A model generated the notes under the pieces. The model was given only the letters and a program-made list of their open reading frames with translations, had not been told where the DNA came from and did not search any database. Of a stretch of DNA of 64,000 nucleotides, positions 18,137 through 27,078 are shown piece after piece. This DNA comes from Bernardetia sp042180575. GTDB taxonomy: Bacteria; Bacteroidota; Bacteroidia; Cytophagales; Bernardetiaceae. Position numbers and translations under genes: made by a program. The DNA lies in assembly GCF_042180575.1 (NCBI RefSeq), contig NZ_CP170094.1, positions 1,240,001 to 1,304,000 of the forward strand, read 5' to 3'. Position 1 is the first letter of the stretch; each line of letters begins with the position of its first letter.

Positions 18137-19969
18137 TTGAACCCTATTACTCTTTTCATAAAAAAATGGTGTCTCAGTAGAATATTCTTTGATAGCAAAG
18201 TAATATTCCTGTTTTTCTATGTCTGTTTTTTTAGCACATCTTCTACTTATGGACAAGATTTATCAGTTTATTATGACTCAGCACAATTATATGGAAGTAA
18301 AGATATAGAACAACAAGATTTATATATACAAAAATTGATTTTAGAGAGTCTGAAACAAAAAAACGATTCTTTTTTATTGAAAGGATATAATATGAAATCC
18401 GTTATTTCTTATCGAAAAGGAAATACAGATAGTGCTTTTTTTTACATAGAAAAGGCATTGGATTTATCAGAAAAAACAGAAAATCATGACGTAAAAATAG
18501 ATATGCTTCGTCTAAAAGGGTTTATCTATAAAAATAGGCTTTATGATAAAGATTCAGCTTTATTGTATTTTGAATTGGGACTACAAGAAAGTAAAAAGGT
18601 AAATTATAAACATGGAGAGATTAAAAGTTTAGAAGCTATATCTTTTCTTTTTATGGACAAAGGAAAATACCTTGATGCTACACAGTTGCTTTTAGAAGCT
18701 AGGCAAATAGCCTACAAAACACAGGATAAAAAAGCTCTTTCTAGCCTTGCTAACAACATTGGTCATACGTATTTACAGATGAGTATGTATGAAAAAGCAT
18801 TGCCTTTTTTTTATGAAGCAAATAAATATAGAGACGATAAAGAAACAATTTCGGTTATTCCACTCAATATTGCCCACTGTTATTATAAAAAAGGAGATTA
18901 CAAAAAAGCACTTTCTATTTTGGATAAAAATACGCCTTTAGCTCTCAAAACATCATTAAACACAGCCATTGAATACCATTTGGAATATGTAAATCTTTTT
19001 TTGGATGCCAAAGAACCTCAAAAAGCATTAGAAAAAATTAAAATATTGGATTCTTTGTATATAAAAGCCAAACCTCAATCCTACCATACTTTAGTAATAT
19101 TGAAAGCCAAAATTCACTTACAACTAAAAGATACTTTAGCAGCACACCATTATGTTAAAGAAGTTGAGAAAGGAATATCTGCTGAAAAAGAGGATGACTT
19201 TACTAATCGTCTGGCAATGCATGAGTTGTTTTCTTACACCTATTTTTTTCTAAGAGATTACAAAAAAGCAAATTATCATTCACAAAAATACATTTCACTC
19301 TATAAAGCCACCTATAATAAAAAATTACAACAGAATATTTATGAATTAGAAGTAAATCAACGCTTACTTTTACAAGAAAAAGAAAATGAGTTGGAAAAAA
19401 TAAAATATACTGCTGCATTAGAAAAAGAACAACAAAATAGAAAATATTTTTTATTAGGACTAACCACCTTTTTAGTTATTTTTGTTATTATAGTAAGAGC
19501 ATACTGGATAAACAAAAAAAGTAGTATAAAACTACATAAAATAAATCTAAAACTTTCTGCAACACAAGAAGAAGTAATAAAACAAAATCGTACTCTTTCC
19601 GAACAGTCTGCTGAACTAACAACTCAAGCCGAAGAACTAAAATCTTCACATGAAGAACTGGTTACTATGAATGATAATCTGGAAAGCATGGTAACTGAAC
19701 GCAGTCAAGAATTAGTAGAAAAAAATAAAATGTTAGAAGAGTATGCCTTCATTAATGCTCACAAATTACGTGCGCCTGTGGCTCGTCTTTTAGGAATTAT
19801 GCAGATCCTTGAACTTTCAAAAGATACTACTGAAATAGAGTTTTACTTACAACTTTGCAATAAAGAAATTCAAGACCTTGACCGTATTGTATGGGCTATA
19901 AAAGAAGCCATTGAAGAAAAAACTCCTCTTGACCGTTGGGAATTGGAAAAAAGAAAGGAAACGAAGTAG
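18137..19969 (+). CDS. TPR sensor protein ending in a histidine-kinase-like DHp helix (no catalytic domain)
   Basis: A 610-residue protein. The signal peptide ends STYGQ, tetratricopeptide-like repeats follow (about 45-400), then a transmembrane helix (about 436-458), a coiled coil and a segment EEYAFINAHKLRAPVARLLG that has the phospho-acceptor histidine (about residue 542) of a HisKA-type dimerisation domain. The protein stops about 70 residues later, so the HATPase catalytic domain is absent. The only in-frame start codon in range is TTG at 18137, because a stop lies just upstream at 18119. The product could be phosphorylated in trans by another kinase; alternatively this is a truncated kinase gene. 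Confidence 0.75.
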   Translation: MNPITLFIKKWCLSRIFFDSKVIFLFFYVCFFSTSSTYGQDLSVYYDSAQLYGSKDIEQQDLYIQKLILESLKQKNDSFLLKGYNMKSVISYRKGNTDSAFFYIEKALDLSEKTENHDVKIDMLRLKGFIYKNRLYDKDSALLYFELGLQESKKVNYKHGEIKSLEAISFLFMDKGKYLDATQLLLEARQIAYKTQDKKALSSLANNIGHTYLQMSMYEKALPFFYEANKYRDDKETISVIPLNIAHCYYKKGDYKKALSILDKNTPLALKTSLNTAIEYHLEYVNLFLDAKEPQKALEKIKILDSLYIKAKPQSYHTLVILKAKIHLQLKDTLAAHHYVKEVEKGISAEKEDDFTNRLAMHELFSYTYFFLRDYKKANYHSQKYISLYKATYNKKLQQNIYELEVNQRLLLQEKENELEKIKYTAALEKEQQNRKYFLLGLTTFLVIFVIIVRAYWINKKSSIKLHKINLKLSATQEEVIKQNRTLSEQSAELTTQAEELKSSHEELVTMNDNLESMVTERSQELVEKNKMLEEYAFINAHKLRAPVARLLGIMQILELSKDTTEIEFYLQLCNKEIQDLDRIVWAIKEAIEEKTPLDRWELEKRKETK

Positions 19970-20036
19970 GTTATTATTTCCTTATTTCCCCAAGACTTAA
20001 AATTTTATCATTTTCAAAAATAAAAATTAGACACTA

Positions 20037-20129
20037 TCCTCGTCGACGGCTGCATTTGAGCCTCAACGACGGTTAAGAATCTTACTCTTAGAACCAACCG
20101 TCAACGAGGCATAAAGCCGTCGTTGAGGA
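20037..20129. repeat. Nested double inverted repeat (REP-like)
   Basis: The outer arms 20037-20051 and 20115-20129 are inverted copies with two mismatches, and the inner arms 20060-20074 and 20096-20110 likewise pair with few mismatches. The core GTCGTTGAGG/CCTCAACGAC and the tail TTAAGAATCTTA are shared with the stem-loop at 29806-29829, which has TAAAGAATCTAA. Such nested units are typical of repetitive extragenic palindromes. It lies between two convergent genes. Confidence 0.75.
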
Positions 20130-20147
20130 TTTCAAAACTATCAAAAT

Positions 20148-20585
20148 CTATTTTCCTTTAGTAATATTATCTCCTACTCTAAAACTCCCTCCAATATTCC
20201 CAAAATTAGAGTTGTTTATTACGTTTTTGCTATTACTGATTCTTGTCTGAACATTCGAATTAGCAGTAGGCTGATGTTCTGCTAAAAGAGCTTTAAATTT
20301 TTCTATTTCTGCTTTTAAAGCTGTAATTTCTAGTTCTTCATCGGCTACGGCACTTTCTAAGGTCATTTCTAATTTTGTAGCTGCTTTTTCATCTGTTGGA
20401 TTTTCTTCAATAGCTTTTACGGCATCTTTCTGACTTTTTCGTGTCAGAAGTCCACCCAAATAAGAGAAAATTTCTTTTGAACCTGCTTTTACGACTGGAA
20501 CAATACCTGTTTCCTTAGCAAATTTCCCTGCTTCTTTTACATACTCTACGGCTTCTTTGATAAGATTTGTTTCTTCTGGTGTCAT
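20148..20585 (-). CDS. Small helical protein sharing the N-terminal motif of the adjacent NACHT NTPase
   Basis: A 145-residue protein without signal peptide. Residues 1-105 are predicted helical, with a moderately hydrophobic stretch near 27-47 (IVPVVKAGSKEIFSYLGG) and a charged coiled-coil segment near 82-105. The C-terminal part (115-142, beginning ISNSKNVINNSN and ending GNIGGSFRVGDN) repeats the motif found at the N-terminus of the NACHT protein encoded immediately upstream (15 of 27 positions identical). It follows that gene by 23 bases and is therefore almost certainly its operon partner. Helical stub plus GG-containing tail occurs in several bacterial conflict-system effector or adaptor proteins, so I infer a partner, effector or oligomerisation adaptor of the NTPase. 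No function is established. Confidence 0.75.
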   Translation of the reverse strand: MTPEETNLIKEAVEYVKEAGKFAKETGIVPVVKAGSKEIFSYLGGLLTRKSQKDAVKAIEENPTDEKAATKLEMTLESAVADEELEITALKAEIEKFKALLAEHQPTANSNVQTRISNSKNVINNSNFGNIGGSFRVGDNITKGK

Positions 20586-20608
20586 AATTTTTGAGTTTTG
20601 AGATAAAA

Positions 20609-22627
20609 TTAATTTTTCTTTATTTCTTTTCCTGCTAGTCTATCTTGGATAAGCTGATGACGAAAACGCCATTGTCCTCCGTCTTTTTCCATTAAGCCTG
20701 TTTGGCTTACTTTATCAATAAAATCTATTATACCTATTGGAATCTTTTTACTTTTTATGAGTAATATATATTCAACAATATAAGAAGATATATTATTCAT
20801 AATAAATATTATCATGATAAAACTGTATAAATATGTAAATACTAAGTGGTTAGTTTCATATTGATCATTAGTTACATATAGCAAAATTATGTTAACTAAT
20901 AGGTATGGAAAAAATTTTACAAAATCATATATAAAAGAATTTATTAGTCTAGTGTATGCTTTTTTAATGTATGGGGTTCTAATATTTACAAATGAAATAC
21001 TGCTTAATAACGAAGAAGATATCGTAAAAAATAATAACTCTAAATAAGTACGTCTTGTAATACTATGATCTATAAAAAATAATAACGTGATAACTGAAAT
21101 AAATAAAAAACAAACTTTGTACACTATTCTTAACTTTGTTTTACTTAAATTTATTCTTATAGATAAGCTATTGTATTTTTTACTTCTATATTCTATTATA
21201 TTTTTAAAAATAACAGATAGTATGTACATTTTGAGTACAGACAGGATCAACATGCCGTTAATTCCGATAATAGAGTTCTTATAATTAATATAGATACTAT
21301 ATTGTATTATTGCCTCTGTTATAAGATAAATTATTGTAGAGGTAATGCCAATTAAAGCGAAAGATATACTAAAAAAGAAGCTAAAAAATGTTACATCTCT
21401 TTCCTTTAAGTTTGGGTTTGACCATCTATCAGCTATATTTGATAGTTCGAAATTTTCACCTTTAAGATTTTCAGATAAAAACAAAAGATAGTGTTTTACT
21501 TTTTTAGGTTTTCCTTCATAGCCTTCTACCTTTTGCACTTCTTGATTAATATAAGCATCTATTAAATTTTGAGTTTCTAATTTTTCCAATCTAAAATCAC
21601 TTAGCAAATAACTTTGTGCTAAAATTAGGGCTATATTTATTTCAAAAACTGTAGTTAGATAGTTTGCTTTCTCTATAGCTTTTTTGTTTTCTTCAATTAT
21701 ATTTAATAATATTTCTGCATCTATAATATTTTTCAGTTTTAACTGCTCTTTGACTTTCTCTAAAGTAAGAGGTACAATTTCGGTTATAGCTCGTGTAGGT
21801 AAATCTTGTTTGAGTTTTAGATATTCATTTTTTCTACAACAAATAATCCCTATTGGAAACTTTGAATTTCTACTTTTTTCTTCAAAATAATGTTTCATTG
21901 CAATTACACAATCTTTCCTATCACTTTCAGGAATTTCATCTAATCCGTCTAAAAACAAAATCATATTGTTTTCTTCTACAAGTTCTTTCGCATATTTCTT
22001 TGAAACCCCACTTCTACCTGCTGCATAAACTAAGTTTTTTTCTAGCCATTCTTTAAATGTATATTTGTCTTCTGTTCTCCACGTAGCGAGATTCAGTAAA
22101 ATAGGGTAGGGATAACTTATATCATTTTTTTCTATTCTCTTTTTTGCTTCTGCTATCAATTTTTGAGCTATGGTAAGTAAAAGAACGGTTTTTCCTGAAC
22201 CTGCTTCTCCAATAATTAGAAGCTGTTTTTTCTTTAAAAAATCGTTGTAAAGTGTGCTTGTATTTACGGTTTTCCCTTCGTGATAATGATTGAGAACTAT
22301 ATTTCTATAATCTTGTGTAGTTCCAACTTTTGTATATTTTGGCTCAAATTCTATTTTTAGATTTTCTCCTTCCATTTTTTTACTCAAACGTTCCTTATAT
22401 CTTTCTTCTAAAGTATTAAGCATTTCTAGCCTTTCGTCTTTCTTTTTTTCTAATTCTTTTTTCTGTTTTTTGGTTAAATTTTCTAGTGGATTAGTATAAT
22501 TATTGTTTGTTGTATTATTTCCAAATTGCACATTTCCCCCAACATTTCCCATTTGAGAGTTATTCATAGCATTTTCAGAGTTTGAAATGCTCTTTTGTTC
22601 GTTATTATTGGGAGTTGGATTTTCCAC
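20609..22627 (-). CDS. NACHT-domain STAND NTPase with C-terminal membrane helices
   Basis: A 672-residue protein. Residues 13-39 hold an Asn/Ser/Gly-rich motif shared with the next gene; 50-85 form a charged coiled coil; the NACHT P-loop NTPase follows with Walker A GEAGSGKT (140-147) and Walker B MILFLDGLDEIPE (about 222-234), and the helical NACHT end. About 415-640 contains five to seven hydrophobic segments, so the protein is anchored in the membrane or inserts into it; the C-terminus has GGQWRFRHQLIQDRLAG, the typical end of NACHT proteins. This family senses invasion in bacterial conflict and anti-phage systems, and a membrane-active region would suit an abortive-infection effector, but that is inferred. 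The helical part is more A+T rich and rich in ATA codons, unlike housekeeping neighbours. Confidence 0.85.
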   Translation of the reverse strand: MENPTPNNNEQKSISNSENAMNNSQMGNVGGNVQFGNNTTNNNYTNPLENLTKKQKKELEKKKDERLEMLNTLEERYKERLSKKMEGENLKIEFEPKYTKVGTTQDYRNIVLNHYHEGKTVNTSTLYNDFLKKKQLLIIGEAGSGKTVLLLTIAQKLIAEAKKRIEKNDISYPYPILLNLATWRTEDKYTFKEWLEKNLVYAAGRSGVSKKYAKELVEENNMILFLDGLDEIPESDRKDCVIAMKHYFEEKSRNSKFPIGIICCRKNEYLKLKQDLPTRAITEIVPLTLEKVKEQLKLKNIIDAEILLNIIEENKKAIEKANYLTTVFEINIALILAQSYLLSDFRLEKLETQNLIDAYINQEVQKVEGYEGKPKKVKHYLLFLSENLKGENFELSNIADRWSNPNLKERDVTFFSFFFSISFALIGITSTIIYLITEAIIQYSIYINYKNSIIGINGMLILSVLKMYILSVIFKNIIEYRSKKYNSLSIRINLSKTKLRIVYKVCFLFISVITLLFFIDHSITRRTYLELLFFTISSSLLSSISFVNIRTPYIKKAYTRLINSFIYDFVKFFPYLLVNIILLYVTNDQYETNHLVFTYLYSFIMIIFIMNNISSYIVEYILLIKSKKIPIGIIDFIDKVSQTGLMEKDGGQWRFRHQLIQDRLAGKEIKKN

Positions 22628-22828
22628 TTCTTACTTTTTTGTTTATTATTTTATCAATCTAATAGCAAGATAAGTTTTTATTAAAGAGTATTCAAATGAA
22701 AAATGAGTAATTCCATCAAAAATTTATTCCAACAAATAAGAACTAATTCATTAACTTTGTAAGTTGATAAAAGCGACATCCATTTTTTAAATAAACGAAT
22801 TTGGATTAATACATAAAAAACATTCAAA

Positions 22829-24316
22829 ATGAATAAATTAATTGCTGATATAGACATCGTTGATAATGCAAGCGAAGCTATACACGAACCTTGCGAAACC
22901 GTCAAAAAAACGGCTAACAACGCCAAAGAAGGAGAGCGAAAACTCTACATCGAAAGTTATGGTTGTCAGATGAATTTTGCTGATAGTGAAATTGTGGCTT
23001 CTGTAATGCAAGAACACGGCTTCGGAACGACTGACACAGCCGAAGATGCTGATTTGATTTTCCTAAATACCTGTTCTATTCGTGAGAAAGCCGAACAAAC
23101 TGTTCGTAAACGTTTGGTTCATATCAATGGACTCAAAAAACGCAAGCCTGAAATGATGGTTGGTGTTTTGGGTTGTATGGCAGAGCGTTTGAAACATAAG
23201 TTTTTGGAAGAAGAGAAAATTGTTGATTTAGTAGCAGGACCCGATGCGTACCGTGATTTGCCAAAACTTGTAGGCGCAGTAGATGACGGACAAAAAGCTG
23301 TCAATGTTTTGCTTTCAAGAGAAGAAACATATGCTGATATTTCACCTATTCGTCTAAACTCAAATGGTATTTCTGCCTTTGTTTCGATTATGCGTGGTTG
23401 CGACAATGTATGTAGTTTTTGTGTTGTTCCGTTTACTCGTGGAAGAGAACGCAGCCGTCCTGCTGATTCTATTGTACAAGAAATTAAGGATTTGGTAGCA
23501 CAAGGTTATAAAGAAGTTACTTTGCTTGGACAAAATGTAGATTCGTACAAATGGACAAATGTACCGAGAACAATAAAAGCAGCCAACTTTGAAGCAGAAA
23601 CAGGACAAAAAATAAGAAATGAAAACTTTGCAACACTTTTGGAAATGGTCGCTCAAATAGACCCAAATCTAAGAGTACGTTTTACGACTTCGCACCCAAA
23701 AGACATGACAGACGATGTGTTGCACGTAATGGCGAAGTATGAAAATATTTGTAAGTATATTCACTTGCCTGTTCAGAGTGGAAATAGTAGAGTTTTGAAA
23801 CTCATGAATCGTACTTATACTCGTGAATGGTATATTGATAGAGTAGATGCAATTCGTAGAATTTTGGGAGAAGATTGTGCTATCAGTTCGGATATGATTT
23901 CGGGTTTTTGTACTGAAACAGAAGAAGAACATCAAGAAACATTGACCTTAATGGACTACGTAAATTACGATTATTCGTATATGTTTTTCTATTCGGAACG
24001 TCCTGGAACGCTTGCAGCAAAGAAATATTTAGATGATATTCCGATGGATGTAAAGAAAAAACGTCTAAGTGAAATCATTGAACTTCAATCAAAACATTCA
24101 TTGGCTCGTAATCAAAGATTGATAGGCAAGACGCATAAAGTTTTGGTAGAAGGAGAATCAAAACGCTCTGATAAAGATTTGCAAGGTAGAACGACAGATA
24201 ATAAAGTAATCGTTTTTCCTAGAGAAAATTATGAAAAAGGGCAATACGTAAATGTACATGTTAATGATTGTACTTCGGCTACTCTTTTTGGAAAAGCTGT
24301 GAGTTTGGCGAATTAA
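22829..24316 (+). CDS. miaB: tRNA-2-methylthio-N6-dimethylallyladenosine synthase
   Basis: A 495-residue radical-SAM methylthiotransferase that converts i6A37 to ms2i6A37 in tRNAs reading UNN codons. The N-terminal UPF0004 domain binds a second iron-sulfur cluster through the cysteines in SYGCQMN, NTCSIREKA and LGCMAE; the radical SAM centre has RGCDNVCSFCVVP; a TRAM RNA-binding domain (from about residue 425) closes the protein. The N-terminal 36 residues before KLYIESYGCQMNF are longer than the core family, so a start further downstream is possible, but no better ATG is visible. The gene is divergent from the NACHT unit. Confidence 0.95.
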   Translation: MNKLIADIDIVDNASEAIHEPCETVKKTANNAKEGERKLYIESYGCQMNFADSEIVASVMQEHGFGTTDTAEDADLIFLNTCSIREKAEQTVRKRLVHINGLKKRKPEMMVGVLGCMAERLKHKFLEEEKIVDLVAGPDAYRDLPKLVGAVDDGQKAVNVLLSREETYADISPIRLNSNGISAFVSIMRGCDNVCSFCVVPFTRGRERSRPADSIVQEIKDLVAQGYKEVTLLGQNVDSYKWTNVPRTIKAANFEAETGQKIRNENFATLLEMVAQIDPNLRVRFTTSHPKDMTDDVLHVMAKYENICKYIHLPVQSGNSRVLKLMNRTYTREWYIDRVDAIRRILGEDCAISSDMISGFCTETEEEHQETLTLMDYVNYDYSYMFFYSERPGTLAAKKYLDDIPMDVKKKRLSEIIELQSKHSLARNQRLIGKTHKVLVEGESKRSDKDLQGRTTDNKVIVFPRENYEKGQYVNVHVNDCTSATLFGKAVSLAN

Positions 24317-24350
24317 AAATACTATAACTTATTGGTAAATGATTTGTATG

Positions 24351-24417
24351 ATTTGGCTTCGCCGAGCTATCGGTTTTATGATAAAATGAAGATAACTGAA
24401 AGTCGGCGAAGCCAAAT
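24351..24417. repeat. 15-bp perfect inverted repeat after miaB
   Basis: ATTTGGCTTCGCCGA at 24351-24365 pairs perfectly with 24403-24417 across a 37-base loop. It is immediately followed by a separate strong terminator, so it is more likely a repetitive element than a terminator itself. Confidence 0.75.
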
Positions 24418-24433
24418 ACAATTATATAAAGCA

Positions 24434-24477
24434 AAAACCCTAAAAATGAGATTATCAAATCTCATTTTTAGGGTTTT
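24434..24477. terminator. Bidirectional terminator between miaB and a convergent lipoprotein gene
   Basis: A 20-bp perfect stem (24434-24453 with 24458-24477) and a 4-base loop, with A runs on one side and T runs on the other. It serves miaB and the convergent gene. Confidence 0.9.
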
Positions 24478-24539
24478 ATTTTAGCTAAAAAATGCAGAAA
24501 GTCACTAATAACTTACAACTAATCACTAACCACTATTAA

Positions 24540-25886
24540 TTACTTGTCTTGCTCTGTGGCTACACGCCAACTAAATCCTGTTCCTGAATGCTCTACAATA
24601 ATACGTTGAACATCTCCAGACGCATAATCTACTGTCCCTTCATATTTTGTAGGCGAACGTTGAGCCAAGATTACAGAACCCACTTTGTTTGCTTCTCCTA
24701 ATTTTTTCTGAATACGATAACGAGTAGCCGTAGAAAGTGAAATAGCTGTGTTTTCAGGATACCAACCACGTATTATATCCATATAGGCTACTAATTTTTC
24801 TTCAGAATTTGTTTGAAAAGTTATTTTTAATAAATCAGACACTATTTCTGTTTCCTGCAATTCTAATTGTACATTGAGTTCATTTTCTATCATTGCCTGC
24901 CCCAATAACTCTTTAGTTTTCTGGTCTAATTCTGTAAAATCTACTCCTTTGATTTTAGAGTAAGTAATTGGAGTCTGAGTTCCATTTGATAGCGTAACTA
25001 TACCTTTATAATTTTCTCCTTCTTTTTTCAAATCCACCTTTTTTATAAGTTCTTTTCCATACATTTTTTGTAGAGAATATTGAAAATAAGTAGAAACAGA
25101 AGTATCATCTTGTTTTGGAAAAACACCAAACTTTGGATCTAAAAGAACAGGCAGTGTACTTCCATTATCTGTTGTAACAGTTGCTTCATACGCATTTCCA
25201 CCAGTAGATTTTAATTCTACTTTTTCAGCAGGAATTCCCATTCCATTAATTAAGTAACGTCGTGTACTAGATTCTAATGTTTCTCCCCAAGCAGGTTGTA
25301 GTACTCCAGCCTTATCTCTTCCTACTCTCACAAAAATAGTTGCAGCAGGAATAGATTTGTTTTCAAAGGTAACTTCAGCTAAATAAGTCCATTCATCATC
25401 TGGGATAGACGGCAATTTCTGTAATGTAATTTTCTTCTTCAAATCTCCCCAATGTTCTTTTTCAAGCTCTAAAGTAGCTATTTTTTTCTCAAACATTTTT
25501 TCTACTTGTGGCTGCAAAAGAATTTTTACTTGTTCTTCATCCGAACCTACTTTGTCTTTTGAAATAAATTTTTGAACTCTACCAGCTTTTGTCAGTAAAA
25601 GTGTATCTCCTTTAAAATCAAATTGATAATCATCAGAAACACCATAGGTAACAACTTTCAATGTATTGTTATCTACTTTATACTCTCTTTCCATAACATT
25701 ATCAAAAATTACTTTTTCGTCTGTTATTTTGAGTGTACTTTTATAATCCGAACGCACCCATTCCCCCTTGATTTTGGAAGAATCAGAACAACTACTCAAA
25801 AAAAGAAGTCCTAAAAATACTCCTGAACAAAATAGCTTTGATGAAAAACCTACTGAAAAAGAAAGGTTTATATTTTTGAATTTCAT
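24540..25886 (-). CDS. Lipoprotein of unknown function
   Basis: A 448-residue protein. The chosen ATG at 25886 gives a lipoprotein signal ending FLSSC; the frame remains open to 25928, which would add 14 residues without improving the signal. After the signal comes a small domain resembling lipocalin-like or meta-domain beta structure (IKGEWVRSDYKSTLKI), then two or three similar beta-rich segments with charged positions that look like repeated variants of each other (EVTFENKSIPAATIFVRVG, ATVTTDNGSTLPVLL, GIVTLSNGTQTPITY, GTVDYASGDVQRIIV). I do not recognise a named family. It is divergent from lspA, the peptidase that processes such lipoproteins. Confidence 0.65.
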   Translation of the reverse strand: MKFKNINLSFSVGFSSKLFCSGVFLGLLFLSSCSDSSKIKGEWVRSDYKSTLKITDEKVIFDNVMEREYKVDNNTLKVVTYGVSDDYQFDFKGDTLLLTKAGRVQKFISKDKVGSDEEQVKILLQPQVEKMFEKKIATLELEKEHWGDLKKKITLQKLPSIPDDEWTYLAEVTFENKSIPAATIFVRVGRDKAGVLQPAWGETLESSTRRYLINGMGIPAEKVELKSTGGNAYEATVTTDNGSTLPVLLDPKFGVFPKQDDTSVSTYFQYSLQKMYGKELIKKVDLKKEGENYKGIVTLSNGTQTPITYSKIKGVDFTELDQKTKELLGQAMIENELNVQLELQETEIVSDLLKITFQTNSEEKLVAYMDIIRGWYPENTAISLSTATRYRIQKKLGEANKVGSVILAQRSPTKYEGTVDYASGDVQRIIVEHSGTGFSWRVATEQDK

Positions 25887-26271
25887 GATTAAAGTTAATT
25901 TTGAATAAATTGTTTGATTGTCCTTCACACTAAAAAATGTATTAAGAACTTGTTTAAACTAATAAGGCTGCAAAATTACTAAAATTAAAATTCTTAGGTA
26001 ACTCTATTTACTGCAAAGATTCATAAAATGCTTTTTTGTAGGGTCTTTGTATGTGTTTTATCTGTATTTTGATTGTTTCAATCGCTCTTTTTTGAAGTTT
26101 TTGTAAGATTTAATAACTCTAGTCGCTAAAACTTGTTAAGTCTTACCAATTAAACGCTGCTTTTTTAATAAATTTGTAACTCTATTTTTTCATTTCTAAT
26201 TTATGATTAAACTAAACTATAAATTAGAATCTGACTAAATACCAAATTACTTTTTGACTTTCTAAAAAACA
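25887..26271. other. Intergenic region with hairpin and possible lspA promoter
   Basis: No gene is seen in 385 bases between the divergent lipoprotein gene and lspA. Arms at 26103-26116 and 26133-26146 pair with two mismatches (12 of 14 bases). TAAATTTG at 26169-26176 matches the -7 consensus for lspA, without a clear -33 TTG. The divergent gene's promoter must also lie here. Confidence 0.4.
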
Positions 26272-27063
26272 ATGAAATACTTACCTTATTTTCTTATTGC
26301 GCTAGGCGTAATTCTTATTGACCAAGCTCTCAAATTATATATTCATTCTACACTTTCTTTGGGAGAAGATATTTTGATTTTTGGCGATTGGTTCAAACTT
26401 CATTATACACTCAATCCAGGGATGGCATTTGGTATTACATTGGGTTCTGATTATGGAAAACTTATCTTGACTGTTTTCAGAATTTTTGCAGGAATCGGAA
26501 TTGCGTATGTGATGGCTCGTGCAGCACTTCGTGATGCTCCCAAAGGTTTTGTTTTTAGTATGGCTTTGATTTTGGGTGGTGCATTCGGAAATATTGTAGA
26601 TTCTACTTTTTATGGTGTTTTTATAGAAGGAAACGCTGTGCCAATGTATGGAAACGAACCTAGTTTTTATCCTTGGTTTCATGGGCAAGTAATTGACATG
26701 TTTTATTTTGATATTGCTTCGGGCTATTTTCCAGAATCTATTCCTTATTTTGGAGGTTCTCATTATTCCTTTTTTCCAATTTTTAATATTGCTGATGCAG
26801 CTATTTTTATTGGAGTTTGTATTATTTTGATTTGGCAAAGACGTTTTTTTCCAAAAGAAGAAGTAGAAGTAGAGGTAGAAAAATCATTAGAAGATGGAAT
26901 AAAAGATGATACCACAACCGAATTTGAAAACTCAAACAACCTAGAAGGCACAGAAAATACATCAAATTCAGAAGTTTTAGAGAATAATGAAAATAAAGAA
27001 GAAGACAATACAACTACATTTGCAGATAAAATTTTGAAAGATGATTTTAAAAAGGAAGAATAA
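26272..27063 (+). CDS. lspA: Lipoprotein signal peptidase II, with acidic C-terminal extension
   Basis: A 263-residue inner-membrane aspartic peptidase that removes signal peptides from lipid-modified prolipoproteins. Four membrane helices are visible and the catalytic aspartates are in GAFGNIVDSTFYGVF and FNIADAAIFIG. Between them is a loop longer than in E. coli LspA (EGNAVPMYGNEPSFYPWF and following), which is common in Bacteroidota. About 65 residues after the last helix form a Glu/Asp/Asn/Thr-rich tail of low complexity, unusual for the family and probably disordered in the cytosol. The next two genes follow at 15 and 2 bases and are likely co-transcribed. Confidence 0.95.
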   Translation: MKYLPYFLIALGVILIDQALKLYIHSTLSLGEDILIFGDWFKLHYTLNPGMAFGITLGSDYGKLILTVFRIFAGIGIAYVMARAALRDAPKGFVFSMALILGGAFGNIVDSTFYGVFIEGNAVPMYGNEPSFYPWFHGQVIDMFYFDIASGYFPESIPYFGGSHYSFFPIFNIADAAIFIGVCIILIWQRRFFPKEEVEVEVEKSLEDGIKDDTTTEFENSNNLEGTENTSNSEVLENNENKEEDNTTTFADKILKDDFKKEE

Positions 27064-27078
27064 TTTTATAAAATAATT

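Noticed and set aside
26335..26838. Antisense frame of 167 codons in lspA
   Set aside because: The forward strand carries conserved catalytic motifs of LspA; the reverse frame has no recognisable feature.
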